This document shows, one piece after another, positions 1 through 9,698 of a stretch of 64,000 nt of DNA (position 1 is its first letter; each line of letters opens with the position of its first letter). Origin of the DNA: Bacillus_BD oryzisoli (lineage in GTDB: Bacteria; Bacillota; Bacilli; Bacillales; Cytobacillaceae). The translations under genes and the position numbers were made by a program. Below the pieces are notes generated by a model. The model was not told the DNA's origin and searched no databases. It saw nothing but the letters and a program-made list of their open reading frames with translations. Location of the stretch: NCBI RefSeq assembly GCF_036670025.1, contig NZ_CP137640.1:5552001-5616000 (forward strand), in the 5' to 3' direction.

Positions 1-995
1 GGTACATCTGTTCTTCGACTTTGATAAATACCTATTAAATCGACAAACTTTTCTTGTCCTTTTTTACTTAAATACCAGTTGACAAATAGTTTAGTCGCAT
101 TTGGATTTGGTGGGTTTTTTAATACCGCTAATGCAAAAGGTTGATATGTGTTTGCTTTTTCCACACGTAATGTCTGAATATTTTTAACAACACCCTTTTC
201 TTTAAATTCTTCTAATTGAGTTGTATCAATACCAATTACAATCGGATATCGTCCAGTTGCAAACCAGTTGGCAATTTGACGATGATCCTTAACTACTACA
301 GGTTTTCCTTTTTCGAGTAATTCCGTGACGAAGTCTTCGCCTTTTGCACGTGCAAGACCAGTTAATGTAACCGTACTTTGTCCCCTAATAGAGAAGTCGT
401 AACCAACTATTTTTCCTGAATATTCTGATTTTAATAGATCCTCAAATGTCTTTATTTCTCCTTCTGGTATGACATCATTATTAATTAAAATTTGAGGTGA
501 TGCTTGGACACCGTAGATATATTGTCCTTCATAATTACTACCTTTTAATGCATCAAAACCTTTTGCAAATCCGCCGTGCCAATTATCATCATTTTTTATA
601 TCGGGATTGACAATATATTTGTTCAAATCATCAAATTGTGCGGCCAAGCCTTCTATTTGAACATCTGCTAGATACTTTCCATTATTTTGTTCTTCCCTAA
701 GCTTTACCATTGCATCTGTATATCTCATTCCTATAAAATTAACCTTAATTCCTGGATACTCCTTTTCAAACTCTTCCAATAGAGCTTCGCGGTTTTCAGA
801 TGGCCAACCGACAATGCTAATTTTTCCTTCCTTTTTGGCCAATTCATAAAGTTCTTGTTCCCATGCCTCCTTCTTACTATCTACTTTTGTTGATGCTTTG
901 TCTGTTTGAGATTCTACTGTCTTTTGTTGATTTGAACACGCTGTAAACACAAGTAGTAGAATTACTGCTAATAAAATGAACCGTTTTCTTTTCAT
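1..995 (-). CDS. ABC transporter substrate-binding lipoprotein, family 1 (partial, C-terminus outside window)
   Basis: Reading the minus strand from ATG at 995 gives an open frame to the window edge, 331 codons with no stop. Residues 1-20 form a lipoprotein signal (KRKR, a hydrophobic run, then the lipobox FTAC with Cys20). The mature part resembles iron(III)/polyamine-type family 1 solute-binding proteins, with ...ISIVGWPSENREALLEEFEK near the start and a late LFVNWYLSKKGQEKF stretch. It probably feeds the importer encoded at 5623-8486, whose permease is of the same Fbp/Pot class, although it lies 4.6 kb away and no binding protein sits beside those genes. The ligand is unknown; the neighbourhood suggests an aromatic or sulfated organic compound rather than iron (inference). 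Confidence 0.85.
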   Translation of the reverse strand, partial: MKRKRFILLAVILLLVFTACSNQQKTVESQTDKASTKVDSKKEAWEQELYELAKKEGKISIVGWPSENREALLEEFEKEYPGIKVNFIGMRYTDAMVKLREEQNNGKYLADVQIEGLAAQFDDLNKYIVNPDIKNDDNWHGGFAKGFDALKGSNYEGQYIYGVQASPQILINNDVIPEGEIKTFEDLLKSEYSGKIVGYDFSIRGQSTVTLTGLARAKGEDFVTELLEKGKPVVVKDHRQIANWFATGRYPIVIGIDTTQLEEFKEKGVVKNIQTLRVEKANTYQPFALAVLKNPPNPNATKLFVNWYLSKKGQEKFVDLIGIYQSRRTDV

Positions 996-1665
996 TATTA
1001 CGCCCCTTTTATTTTCAGAATGTTTACAATGTTAAGTCTATCATGTGAAGTATATTCTGTATAATATCTATAAAATAAACATTAAATATATTTTATATAT
1101 AAATATTACAAATATATTACAAATAAACAGTCATCTAATATATTTAAGATTTATCGTAAAATTCTATGAAAAAATGTTAAAGGCATTACAAAACTCGCCA
1201 TTTCATGGCAATCTATTTTCTAGGCCCATACAAAATAGATGGAATAACAGTAAAAACTAGTATTTTATCTCTTAAATCCCCAAACCTTTTAGTTTAAAAA
1301 CACGTCAAGACCAAACCTCTTGATAATCCCGCTCTATCATCTGGTTAGTAGTAGGTGATGAAGAGTAGGGAAGAAGGAGAAATACTAGTCTTCAAAAAGG
1401 CAGTAATGCGCGATTTAAACAGAAAATAGCGAGGAGCCATATTTAATATATATATTGAATATATAATATGGATATTAGTCTTTAACATCTAGTAGGTGAT
1501 ATGATTAATTTACATACAACATACTAATAAGTTCGGACATGAGATAAACAAAATTTATTTATAACGTCTCTAAAACGATAGTACAAGGTAGTTTAAACTC
1601 TTTATAGTTTTAATATTTTCAATATTTTTAATATTTAAAATTTAGTAATTTTATGGAGGTAGAAT
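996..1665. other. AT-rich intergenic region, divergent promoters
   Basis: 670 bases between the divergent lipoprotein and acyl-CoA dehydrogenase genes. It is rich in AT runs and contains a 71-codon frame (1045-1260) of low complexity with no ribosome site, judged spurious. It should hold both promoters, but no operator or RNA structure could be named. Confidence 0.5.
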
Positions 1666-2832
1666 ATGCAACTTACATTAACAGATGAGCAAAAAATGAT
1701 TCAAGAAACAGTTAGAGAATTCGTTCGAAAAGAGTTAATCCCACTTGAGTTTGAATTTATCCGAAATGAAAGAGAGGGTAAAACAGGAATTTCAAAAGAA
1801 AGATATAAAGAAATCCAATTAAAAGGAAAAAAAGCAGGTTTTTGGGGATTATCTACACCCGAAAAATATGGTGGTACAGGTTTAGATTTACTTACGAGAG
1901 TTCTCATAAACATCGAATTAGGAAAAACGATTATCCCCTTTCATTTTGGTGGAGATGCCGATAATATCCTATATCATTGCAATGAAGAACAAAAACATAA
2001 ATACTTATATCCAGTTATTAACGGGGATCGTTTATCCTGTTTTGCATTAACAGAGCCTGGTGCAGGATCCGATGCCAGAAATATTCAAACAACAGCAATA
2101 AAGGATGGAAATGAGTGGATTATAAATGGAGAAAAAATCTTTATTACGAATGGAAATGAAGCTGATTTTGCAATCGTTTTCGCTGTAACTGATAAAGGAA
2201 AAGGTGGACATGGCGGAGTTACATGTTTTCTAGTTGATCGGGAAATGGGATGGAAATCTGAAAATATTCACACGATTGATGGATGGGATCCAGCCTCCCT
2301 AATATTTGATAATGTGCGGGTCCCTGAAGAAAACATCCTTGGCGAAGTAGGACATGGTTTTGAACTCGGCATGAAATGGATTACGAATGGACGAACCATC
2401 ATTCCTGCTCGAGCTATTGGAATAGCAGAAAGATTGTTACAAATGGGGATTGATCACTCTAAAACACGTATCGCCTTTAATCACCCTATTTCTGAATATC
2501 AAGCCATCCAGTGGATGCTGGCAGAATCTGCGGTAGAAATAGAAGCAAGTAAGTGGCTTGTATTTAATGCAGCCTATACTGCTGACATTGGAAAGCCCCC
2601 CCAATATAATGCTACAATTGCAAAACTATATGGGTCCAATATGGTCAATCGGGTTGTTGATCGAATTTTACAAATTCACGGTGGGATGGGTTTAACAAAG
2701 GAGCTTCCAATTGAATTATGGTATCGTTCCGTTAGAAAATACCGTGTATTTGAAGGTACAGATGAAATATTAAAACGTACAATTGCGCGTAATTTATTAT
2801 CAGAAAAAGTAAAGGTCGGGAGCTTCTCATAA
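1666..2832 (+). CDS. Acyl-CoA dehydrogenase family protein
   Basis: FAD-dependent acyl-CoA dehydrogenase, 388 residues, the usual family length. Seen: N-terminal helical domain, the flavin-binding LTEPGAGSDA stretch around residue 130, the C-terminal IHGGMGLTKELPIE segment and FEGTDEI, in which Glu363 occupies the place of the catalytic base in MCAD-type enzymes. A GGAGG site lies 7 bases before the ATG. It is transcribed away from the importer lipoprotein gene and converges on the LysR gene. The substrate cannot be read from sequence; a CoA-thioester intermediate of aromatic side-chain degradation would fit the neighbourhood (inference). Confidence 0.9.
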   Translation: MQLTLTDEQKMIQETVREFVRKELIPLEFEFIRNEREGKTGISKERYKEIQLKGKKAGFWGLSTPEKYGGTGLDLLTRVLINIELGKTIIPFHFGGDADNILYHCNEEQKHKYLYPVINGDRLSCFALTEPGAGSDARNIQTTAIKDGNEWIINGEKIFITNGNEADFAIVFAVTDKGKGGHGGVTCFLVDREMGWKSENIHTIDGWDPASLIFDNVRVPEENILGEVGHGFELGMKWITNGRTIIPARAIGIAERLLQMGIDHSKTRIAFNHPISEYQAIQWMLAESAVEIEASKWLVFNAAYTADIGKPPQYNATIAKLYGSNMVNRVVDRILQIHGGMGLTKELPIELWYRSVRKYRVFEGTDEILKRTIARNLLSEKVKVGSFS

Positions 2833-2856
2833 ATTATTGCTGTGAATTTACACAAA

Positions 2857-2890
2857 AGGCTTTCCCTCTTAAATATTAGAGAGAAAGCCT
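2857..2890 (-). terminator. Stem-loop terminator between convergent genes
   Basis: AGGCTTTCCCTCT pairs with AGAGAGAAAGCCT across an 8-base loop. Read on the minus strand the stem is followed by TTTTG, so it mainly serves the LysR gene; it also sits just past the acyl-CoA dehydrogenase stop. Confidence 0.7.
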
Positions 2891-2979
2891 AAAAAAATTC
2901 CTTTGTTATTAATATCTAGTAAAAAATGTTTTAGTTAGCTAACGAATTAGATACTGGTTAGATTCATATATTATATATA

Positions 2980-3882
2980 TCATTTACTAATTTTATTTAC
3001 AAAAGAAAATTCCTCAATAAATCTACTTGCAACTTTTGACAACATACGCTTTTTAGACCAAATTAATAACGATTCTGCTTGTAACTCTGAATCACTTATA
3101 TCTAACACCTGAATTTCTTCCTTAGGAAAAAAGTGGAGACTAGAAGATGGCAAAATAGTAGCTCCTATTCCGGTAACTACAAATGAGAGCAACACAAATG
3201 AATCTGGGCATTCACAAATAATATTAGGTTTAACACCTACTTTCAAACAATTATTAATGATTGCTTCATAGGCGCCTTCGCCATTGTTTCGATGGATTAA
3301 CATCAAAGGCATATCATCCAATTCCTTCAATGTAATGGAAGTTCTCCCATTAAATTCCCCCCATTTTTTAGGGATAACTAAAACATATGGTTCTGCCTTT
3401 AGCTCTTTTATATTGACATCTATTTCAAACTTTACCGGGGGCCTAATAATTCCTATTTCAATTACCCGTTCTTCTAAATTTTTTGCAATTTGAAAGGGAT
3501 CCCCTCCTATTATTTTATATGTAACATGAGGATACTTTTCTCTAAATTCATAGATTTTTTTTGAAAAGAATGTCGTTGCAGAAATTCTCATAGCTCCTAA
3601 TGATAATTCTCCCCTTAATCCTTCACGAGTCTCTTTTATTTCACGCATCGTATCTTCCATTTGATTGATAATACCTTCTGCACGTTTATAAAAAAGTTTT
3701 CCAGCATGTGTTAATTCAATCGATCTCCCATTTCGTTCAATAAGCTCAACTCCAAGCTCATCTTCCATTTGTTTTAATTGTTGACTAAGCGGGGGTTGTG
3801 CCATATTAAGTTTTTTAGCTGCTCTTGTTATCTGTTTCTCTTTTGCAATAGTTAAAAAGTATCGAAGATGTCGTAAATCCAT
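2980..3882 (-). CDS. LysR-family transcriptional regulator
   Basis: 300 residues with classic LysR architecture: winged helix-turn-helix at residues 1-60 (MDLRHLRYFLTIAKEKQITRAA, then LNMAQPPLSQQLKQMEDELG), a linker helix and a periplasmic-binding-like effector domain from about residue 90. The MAQPPLSQ form is typical of CatM/BenM/CbnR-like regulators of aromatic catabolism. It lies between the acyl-CoA dehydrogenase and the sulfatase operon, on the same strand as the latter, and probably controls one or both. The effector is unknown. Confidence 0.9.
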   Translation of the reverse strand: MDLRHLRYFLTIAKEKQITRAAKKLNMAQPPLSQQLKQMEDELGVELIERNGRSIELTHAGKLFYKRAEGIINQMEDTMREIKETREGLRGELSLGAMRISATTFFSKKIYEFREKYPHVTYKIIGGDPFQIAKNLEERVIEIGIIRPPVKFEIDVNIKELKAEPYVLVIPKKWGEFNGRTSITLKELDDMPLMLIHRNNGEGAYEAIINNCLKVGVKPNIICECPDSFVLLSFVVTGIGATILPSSSLHFFPKEEIQVLDISDSELQAESLLIWSKKRMLSKVASRFIEEFSFVNKISK

Positions 3883-3949
3883 TATAAATTTCCTCTTCTC
3901 CGTTTTAAATTTTTAATATAAAAATTCCAAATCCTTACTATAAATAAAT

Positions 3950-3974
3950 GGTCTCACCCTTTTGGGGCCAGACC
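3950..3974 (-). terminator. Terminator of the sulfatase/ABC/dioxygenase operon
   Basis: GGTCTCACCC and GGGGCCAGACC form a stem with a TTTT loop just past the sulfatase stop. On the minus strand it is followed by ATTTATTT. It separates this operon from the LysR gene. Confidence 0.65.
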
Positions 3975-4016
3975 GATAAAGAATTATTAATTTCTTAAAT
4001 AAGAGTTATTTTTATA

Positions 4017-5525
4017 TTAATGAAGACCTTTAGGATGTTTTAATAGAACTTCATTAATATACCTTTTTGCTTTTTCTGTGGTTGTTTGAAATCGATTTAC
4101 ATTGGACGGTCTTAAATCACCATTTTTAACAACCTTGTCATCTCTCCCTATTAATATTTGAAGCAATCTCTCTTTCGGCATCTTCTTCATTGAATGCTCA
4201 TGTGTTGATAGATTTTCTAATTCATTGGGATCCTTTTTTATATTAAATAACAGCTCTTTTCCATCCTGTTCATACCATATATATTTCCAACTTCCATCTG
4301 ACACCATAAAGTTACGTTTCTCATCAGCCCCAAACTCACCAAACAAAACCTCACGAACCTTATCCTGTTGCTTTTTCAATAATGGGATTAAGCTTTTCCC
4401 ATCTAATTCTGGGCATGTAGCCTTGCCAATTTCTAAGCACGTAGGCATGATATCCTGAAGACCAACAGGTGCTCGGCAAACAGTTCCAGGATACCATTCT
4501 TCACCAAGGTATTTTTGTTGGTATTCCTGATCTATAAGCGGAATGCTAATTAATGGAACATTACAAGCTCCTTTAAGAAAGTTCGCCTTTTGCCATAAAT
4601 AATGGTCACCTAAACTGTCTCCGTGATCAGAAGTAAATATAATCCAAGTGTTCGATAACAGATTTTCTTCCAATAGTGTCCCTACAATTCTATTAATTTG
4701 TCTATCTACTTGAGTTACTAGGGCCAAAAATGCACGATAAGCCAAATCTTTCTGCTTTTTTCCATGGTTATCTTTGTAATTGTATAAATTAAAGTCATGA
4801 TAGGCTGAGAAATCGGATGTCCAACCTCCAATATATGGCTCTAACATCTCATCTTTATCATATATATACAAATCCCTCATAAGAGGCGTTAAAGGAGGAT
4901 GCGGTGCTGTAAAAGATGCCCAAATAAACTGAGGGCGCGTCCAATCACGGTGCTTAATTTCTCTACATGTTTGTTGTCCAATCCATTCTGTTGGATGGAG
5001 GTGATCAGGTAAATGCCAAGGAGACATAGCATATTCATTATTGGATATTCCATGTGCAAAAGCCAACCCAGGATATCCTTGATCCGTTAGCCATTGCTCA
5101 TAGTCATCATATCCTCTGTTTTCTCCGTATGCTTTTCCAAAGCGACGACCTTCTTCACACAATAACATTTGATCAAAACCATAATGACACCTCTCAGGAT
5201 ACATATGACTCTTCCCAATAAGTTTTGTTTGGTACCCAGCATCCCTAAGTTGTTTAGGGAGTGTTTCTGAAACGGGTAATTCAAAGCCGGCCTTGTATTC
5301 TTTTATACCATGTGAATGAGCTTCTAGTCCTGTCATTATTGTGGCACGGGAAGGAATACAGATTGGCGTTGGTGAATATGCTTGAGTAAATCTCATGCCT
5401 ATTCGAGAAAGTAAATCTATATGGGGCGTCTGAGCAATTGGGTGGCCAGAGCACCCAAGAAAATCTTCCCTTAGGTGATCACATGTTATTAATACAATAT
5501 TTGGTTGCTTCAAATGATTTACCAC
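4017..5525 (-). CDS. Sulfatase (arylsulfatase/choline-sulfatase type)
   Basis: Type I sulfatase of 502 residues. It has the formylglycine signature CIPSR (Cys56 to Arg60, C-x-P-S-R form), which a formylglycine-generating enzyme must modify. Metal-binding residues are visible in LITCDH (Asp16) near the N-terminus and TSDHGDSLGDH in the middle. No signal peptide is present, so the enzyme is probably cytoplasmic and acts after uptake. It is the last gene of the run that begins with the LigJ-like gene and includes an importer and a ring-cleaving dioxygenase, which suggests hydrolysis of an imported sulfate (or phosphonate) ester. Phosphonate monoester hydrolases share this fold, so the substrate class remains open. 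Confidence 0.85.
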   Translation of the reverse strand: MVNHLKQPNIVLITCDHLREDFLGCSGHPIAQTPHIDLLSRIGMRFTQAYSPTPICIPSRATIMTGLEAHSHGIKEYKAGFELPVSETLPKQLRDAGYQTKLIGKSHMYPERCHYGFDQMLLCEEGRRFGKAYGENRGYDDYEQWLTDQGYPGLAFAHGISNNEYAMSPWHLPDHLHPTEWIGQQTCREIKHRDWTRPQFIWASFTAPHPPLTPLMRDLYIYDKDEMLEPYIGGWTSDFSAYHDFNLYNYKDNHGKKQKDLAYRAFLALVTQVDRQINRIVGTLLEENLLSNTWIIFTSDHGDSLGDHYLWQKANFLKGACNVPLISIPLIDQEYQQKYLGEEWYPGTVCRAPVGLQDIMPTCLEIGKATCPELDGKSLIPLLKKQQDKVREVLFGEFGADEKRNFMVSDGSWKYIWYEQDGKELLFNIKKDPNELENLSTHEHSMKKMPKERLLQILIGRDDKVVKNGDLRPSNVNRFQTTTEKAKRYINEVLLKHPKGLH

Positions 5526-5606
5526 CTAAAAGCTCCCTCCTTTCCTGCAGGAATTCTCCACGAAGGAATTAAGTAATGAAATAGGCACACATTGCCATAA
5601 ACATAA

Positions 5607-5620
5607 TGAAAGCGTTGTTA
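5607..5620. promoter_or_regulatory. Weak cre-like site before the sulfatase
   Basis: TGAAAGCGTTGTTA matches 12 of 14 positions of the CcpA consensus TGWAARCGYTWNCW. It lies between the permease stop and the sulfatase start. Only a candidate. Confidence 0.3.
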
Positions 5621-5622
5621 AT

Positions 5623-7377
5623 TTATTTAGGAGTCATATTTACTCCTAATGCTCTTACGATTAGAGCTACCCCAATGGTCAAGACCATAATAATTACACC
5701 AACTACAGAAGAAGCTTCATAACTACCGTCTAGCATATACATTAACTGCAATATAGAGAGTGGCATTGTATCATTTGTTGTCAACAACACAATGCTTGCT
5801 GTTGATTTTGTTGCAATTGAAAAGCAGAATATCCCTACTGCAATCATGGCTGGTGCAATATTTGGTAACACTATTCTGCGATACGTATACCACCACGAAG
5901 CACCGCTTAGCGAAGATGCTTCTTCTAACTCATTCCCCAGTTGTAATAGATTGGATTTAATGATTTGTATACCTGTAGTAATTCCTGTAAAGATTAAAGC
6001 AACTAGCAGTATCCCTATGGTTCCATACAAAGGTTGAAAAACTTTGGTACCTAAGAACAACCAAAGCATTCCTAAACTAATAATAATACCCGGAATTGTA
6101 TATGGGACCCATACAATAAAATCTAATAGATTTCTACCAACGTATTTTGTACGTACTATAATGTATGCAGTTATGGAGTATAACAACATCGAGATAATTG
6201 CCATCAATGTCGCGAGAAACAATGTATTTTTTAAAGCTTGTAAAAATGTATCTCGAGTTAGAATTAAATTCCAATTAGCAAGTGTAAATGCGTTATCGAT
6301 ATTAAAAAATCCATACATACTCATAAAAGTACCTACTAATAATGAAAGGAGTGGAATAACAGTCATAATCAATACAATAATTAACATAATTGAAAATACC
6401 AACCAACGGAACTTTCCTAATTGAAACTTCTGTGTTTTGAATTTCCCACTTATCGTCGCATGACCACCTCTCCTAGTAATCCATTGTTGTAACACAATCA
6501 GTGGAACCATTATTGTTAAAATGACAGATGCCAATGCTGTAGCTGCACCATGCTGTGGATTAGCATCATTGATCATTCGATAGATTTGTGTACTGAAAAC
6601 ATCAATTTTTTCTGGCCCACCTAATATCATTTCAATCTCAAATGCTTCTAAAGAACGAATGATACCTAATATTAAAACAATCAATATAGAAGGTAATAAT
6701 ACGGGAATTATTACTTTCGTAAAGGTTGTGAACATATTAGCACCATTCACACGTGATGCTTCTTCTAAAGAACTATCCATGTTTCGGAAAGCAGGAGTTA
6801 ATAGAATTACTTTAACAGCAATAGTTCCTGTAACTAGGTGGACCCATACAATCCCTTCCCAGGAAAAAATATTAAACTGAATCCAGCTTAAAAATGGAAT
6901 CGAAGCAAAAAATTGATTTACCACACCTACGTATGGATCGAATAAGAGAATCCACGACTGAACCAAAGGAAGTGTAGGCATGAAAAAAACAATCCAAAAA
7001 CTAAATTCTATCCAGCCTCTTCCAGGTAGGTCTGTGCGGGCAATTATCCAGGCAATCACTACAGAAATCGTGATAGAAATTGCCTGTACAGTAAATGTGA
7101 TCGATAGTGTATTGGTTAATGCAGATAGTAGAGATGGATGAGAAAAAGCTTCTATCCAATTTGTAAGTCCCCAACCCACATCTTGTCCCAATTCACCCTC
7201 ACGAAAACTATTAATAAAAAGCAGAAGAATCGGATACAATACTAAAAAAGCATATCCTGCAAGCAGAATGGTATAAAATAAATTTTTACCTTGAAAATAT
7301 ACTTCATATGTCGGTGTAAACCAATTGGATTTTGGCTGAGGAAGGCTGTACTCTATTTCTTCTTTTAATTCGGCCAT
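5623..7377 (-). CDS. ABC transporter permease, double-length (iron(III)/FbpB-like)
   Basis: 584 residues with about twelve hydrophobic segments and two copies of the inner-membrane permease domain. Each half has the EAA loop that docks onto the ATPase: LEEASRVNGAN in the first and LEEASSLSGAS in the second. Such fused permeases are typical of the FbpB/SfuB family and work with one ATPase and one binding protein. The start codon overlaps the end of the ATPase gene by 13 bases, indicating coupled translation. The ligand is unknown; association with ring-cleavage and sulfatase genes argues for an organic anion. Confidence 0.9.
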   Translation of the reverse strand: MAELKEEIEYSLPQPKSNWFTPTYEVYFQGKNLFYTILLAGYAFLVLYPILLLFINSFREGELGQDVGWGLTNWIEAFSHPSLLSALTNTLSITFTVQAISITISVVIAWIIARTDLPGRGWIEFSFWIVFFMPTLPLVQSWILLFDPYVGVVNQFFASIPFLSWIQFNIFSWEGIVWVHLVTGTIAVKVILLTPAFRNMDSSLEEASRVNGANMFTTFTKVIIPVLLPSILIVLILGIIRSLEAFEIEMILGGPEKIDVFSTQIYRMINDANPQHGAATALASVILTIMVPLIVLQQWITRRGGHATISGKFKTQKFQLGKFRWLVFSIMLIIVLIMTVIPLLSLLVGTFMSMYGFFNIDNAFTLANWNLILTRDTFLQALKNTLFLATLMAIISMLLYSITAYIIVRTKYVGRNLLDFIVWVPYTIPGIIISLGMLWLFLGTKVFQPLYGTIGILLVALIFTGITTGIQIIKSNLLQLGNELEEASSLSGASWWYTYRRIVLPNIAPAMIAVGIFCFSIATKSTASIVLLTTNDTMPLSILQLMYMLDGSYEASSVVGVIIMVLTIGVALIVRALGVNMTPK

Positions 7378-8486
7378 ATTGTAATCCCCCGTTTCACTCC
7401 TAGGACTATTTCTTGACCTTCATACCATTCATTGGTTTTCGGTAAAAATAAGTGATGTTCATCACCATTCCTTATTTTAATAATTGATTCATATTGGTCT
7501 CCAATAAATAATAACTTTTCAATTTGAGCGTGAAATTGCAACTCTGAATGATCTCCTTTACTCATCTGATTTTCAGCTGGTTGAATATTAATATATTCAG
7601 CACGGACTGCCATAAAACATTCATCCCCAACTTTCGGATCCACTAAATGATGGTCAGCCGTTTCAAAGTAACCTCCTATTTCGTTCTCTTGTTTGATTTC
7701 AATCATCCCGTTACCCCTAACAGCGTTCACTTTCACTCTTAGTTTTAAAGTGCTCCCTAAAAAGTCACGAACAAAAACAGTGTTAGGTTTTTCATATAGC
7801 TCCTTAGGTGGTCCTACTTGGTCCTTTCGACCTTTATTCATCATAATAATTTTATCAGCTAAACTAAGTGCTTCCACTTGGTCATGTGTAACTAAAATGA
7901 CCATTAGGCCTAACCTTTCCTGTAACGTTTTTATTTCAATTCTCATTTGTTCGCGCAACTTTGCGTCCAAATTACTAAATGGTTCATCCAGCAAAAGTAA
8001 TTTTGGATGAAATACTAAACTCCTTGCAAGAGCAACACGTTGTTGCTGTCCCCCACTTAATTGTGTGGCTTTTTTATCTGCCAGATGACTTAATCCAACC
8101 AACTCTAATACACGTTCTACTTCTTCTTTTATTTTTCCCTTTTCATACCTTCTAACTTTTAACGGATAGGCGACATTTTCAAAAACAGTCATATGAGGCC
8201 ATATTGCATACGATTGAAAAACCATACCCATATCACGTTTGTTAGGTGGGATGAAAACTTTTCGGTCTGGATTATCTAAGACTTTTCCTTGAAAACTAAT
8301 TTCACCCGAAGAACAGCGTTCTAGACCAGCAATCATTCTCAATGTTGTTGTTTTTCCGCATCCACTTTGCCCCAATATAGCAACAAATTCACCACTCTTC
8401 ACCTCAAAAGACACCTCATTTACTGCTGTGTCTTCTCCAAACATCTTTGTAACATGATCAAATTTTAAAATTGTATCTACCGACAT
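7365..8486 (-). CDS. ABC transporter ATP-binding protein (FbpC/PotA-like)
   Basis: 373 residues. Walker A GQSGCGKTT at residues 39-47, signature LSGGQQQRVALARS, Walker B LLLLDEPF and switch VTHD are all intact. The last 120 residues form a TOBE-type domain, as in FbpC, PotA and MalK. It energises the double-length permease encoded immediately downstream, with which it overlaps. It should be active from sequence. The importer probably uses the lipoprotein at 1-995 as its binding subunit. Confidence 0.92.
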   Translation of the reverse strand: MSVDTILKFDHVTKMFGEDTAVNEVSFEVKSGEFVAILGQSGCGKTTTLRMIAGLERCSSGEISFQGKVLDNPDRKVFIPPNKRDMGMVFQSYAIWPHMTVFENVAYPLKVRRYEKGKIKEEVERVLELVGLSHLADKKATQLSGGQQQRVALARSLVFHPKLLLLDEPFSNLDAKLREQMRIEIKTLQERLGLMVILVTHDQVEALSLADKIIMMNKGRKDQVGPPKELYEKPNTVFVRDFLGSTLKLRVKVNAVRGNGMIEIKQENEIGGYFETADHHLVDPKVGDECFMAVRAEYINIQPAENQMSKGDHSELQFHAQIEKLLFIGDQYESIIKIRNGDEHHLFLPKTNEWYEGQEIVLGVKRGITIWPN

Positions 8487-8701
8487 GAATTCAACCCCAT
8501 CCCCTGTTTAAACATATTTCCTTGTGAAATACTTACATTTTATTGCCTATTAAAAATAAAAAAAGGAAAGCGCAAATGAATTAATTTCACAGATAAGAAA
8601 GAATTGTTGACTATTCATTTTTATCTATTTTTGCACTTTCTTTATATCTACTTTTCTTAATGATCGAAATATAATCATTTAAAGAGTCGTTAATAATCAT
8701 T
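8487..8701. other. Intergenic gap inside the minus-strand run
   Basis: 215 AT-rich bases between the dioxygenase and the ATPase genes. No hairpin was recognised; a separate promoter for the ABC-sulfatase part could lie here. Confidence 0.35.
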
Positions 8702-9682
8702 TTATTTCCAAGAAACGAAACCCATTCCACATCCTGTTCCTGCCTTACTTCTATATGCAGGGATATAATCTAACACTTTCATTTCAAGGTGTTCTAAAGC
8801 TCCTGCACCAACAATCCAATTGCGAATCTCTGAAGTACCTGCATCTAAATAGTTTTCAGGAATGGAGTAAAGCAATTCCATATCTTTATTTTGTAATGCT
8901 TTCAATACTTTTCGATCTAATTCTTCATCGACAACAAAGTGACTGAGACCTCCTGATGCAACAACGGCTACTCTTTTCGAACTTTCCCATGATTCAATCG
9001 CCTTTCTCAATGCTCTTCCAAATTCAAAACAGCGTCCAATTGTTGGTTGATTTGGGGGGAAATACGTATTTACCATAATAGGTACAATTGGGATGTCTTG
9101 ATTTTTTTTCATCAATCTCTCATGAGTAAAAATATAAGAATGACCGATTCCCCGTCCCTCTGCCTGATGTGTTAATTGAGCGACATCAAAGCCATCTTTC
9201 ATCATACTTCTGATAATATGCTCACCTAGTTCAGGGTGACATGGATATTCTTCAACCTTTTCACCAAAATTTGCCCATCTTGCTGGTTCTAGTGATGGAG
9301 GTAGTTTTTCTTTCGGAACAACTTGAACACTATCTCCCCAAAAAACTGAAAAGGTTGGCATTCCGTCGTCTAGGAAAAGTTCCCGTTGATCATCGCCAAT
9401 CACGACTAAAATGTCCGGTTTCATTTCTACTAATTCATCTTGTATTTCAAGAAGTAGATGTTCCCACCTGTCATACTTTTCACTCCATTTTTCTTCTGTA
9501 ACTTCCGAATGAAAGTCCTCAGACTTTCTAAGTTCTACTAATTCTTCAAATGTATAATATTTTCCACGAAAGTGTTGATCTTTTTTCGCATAATCCCTAT
9601 CAACATGTAAATGCCACTTGTCTACTGGTGTACTAATATTAGGACTATGGGATGTTGCTAATCCATATATAATTTCAGCCAA
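8702..9682 (-). CDS. Class III extradiol ring-cleavage dioxygenase (LigB superfamily)
   Basis: 326 residues of the LigB fold, which uses non-haem Fe(II) to open catechol-type rings next to the hydroxyl pair. Seen: an early histidine in ATSHSPNI (His12 area), GIGHSYIF in the middle and VASGGLSHF near residue 240, matching the conserved metal and acid-base positions of LigB/MhpB-type enzymes. It is longer than HpaD-type proteins but lacks the extra LigA-like domain of gallate dioxygenases of about 420 residues. The next gene upstream encodes a LigJ-like hydratase, the partner expected for protocatechuate 4,5- or gallate cleavage. The true substrate is undetermined. Confidence 0.85.
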   Translation of the reverse strand: MAEIIYGLATSHSPNISTPVDKWHLHVDRDYAKKDQHFRGKYYTFEELVELRKSEDFHSEVTEEKWSEKYDRWEHLLLEIQDELVEMKPDILVVIGDDQRELFLDDGMPTFSVFWGDSVQVVPKEKLPPSLEPARWANFGEKVEEYPCHPELGEHIIRSMMKDGFDVAQLTHQAEGRGIGHSYIFTHERLMKKNQDIPIVPIMVNTYFPPNQPTIGRCFEFGRALRKAIESWESSKRVAVVASGGLSHFVVDEELDRKVLKALQNKDMELLYSIPENYLDAGTSEIRNWIVGAGALEHLEMKVLDYIPAYRSKAGTGCGMGFVSWK

Positions 9683-9698
9683 TCTTCCTTCACTCCCT

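Noticed and set aside
1045..1260. 71-codon frame in the gap before the acyl-CoA dehydrogenase gene
   Set aside because: Low-complexity Ile/Tyr/Asn-rich product, no ribosome site, AT-rich promoter region.
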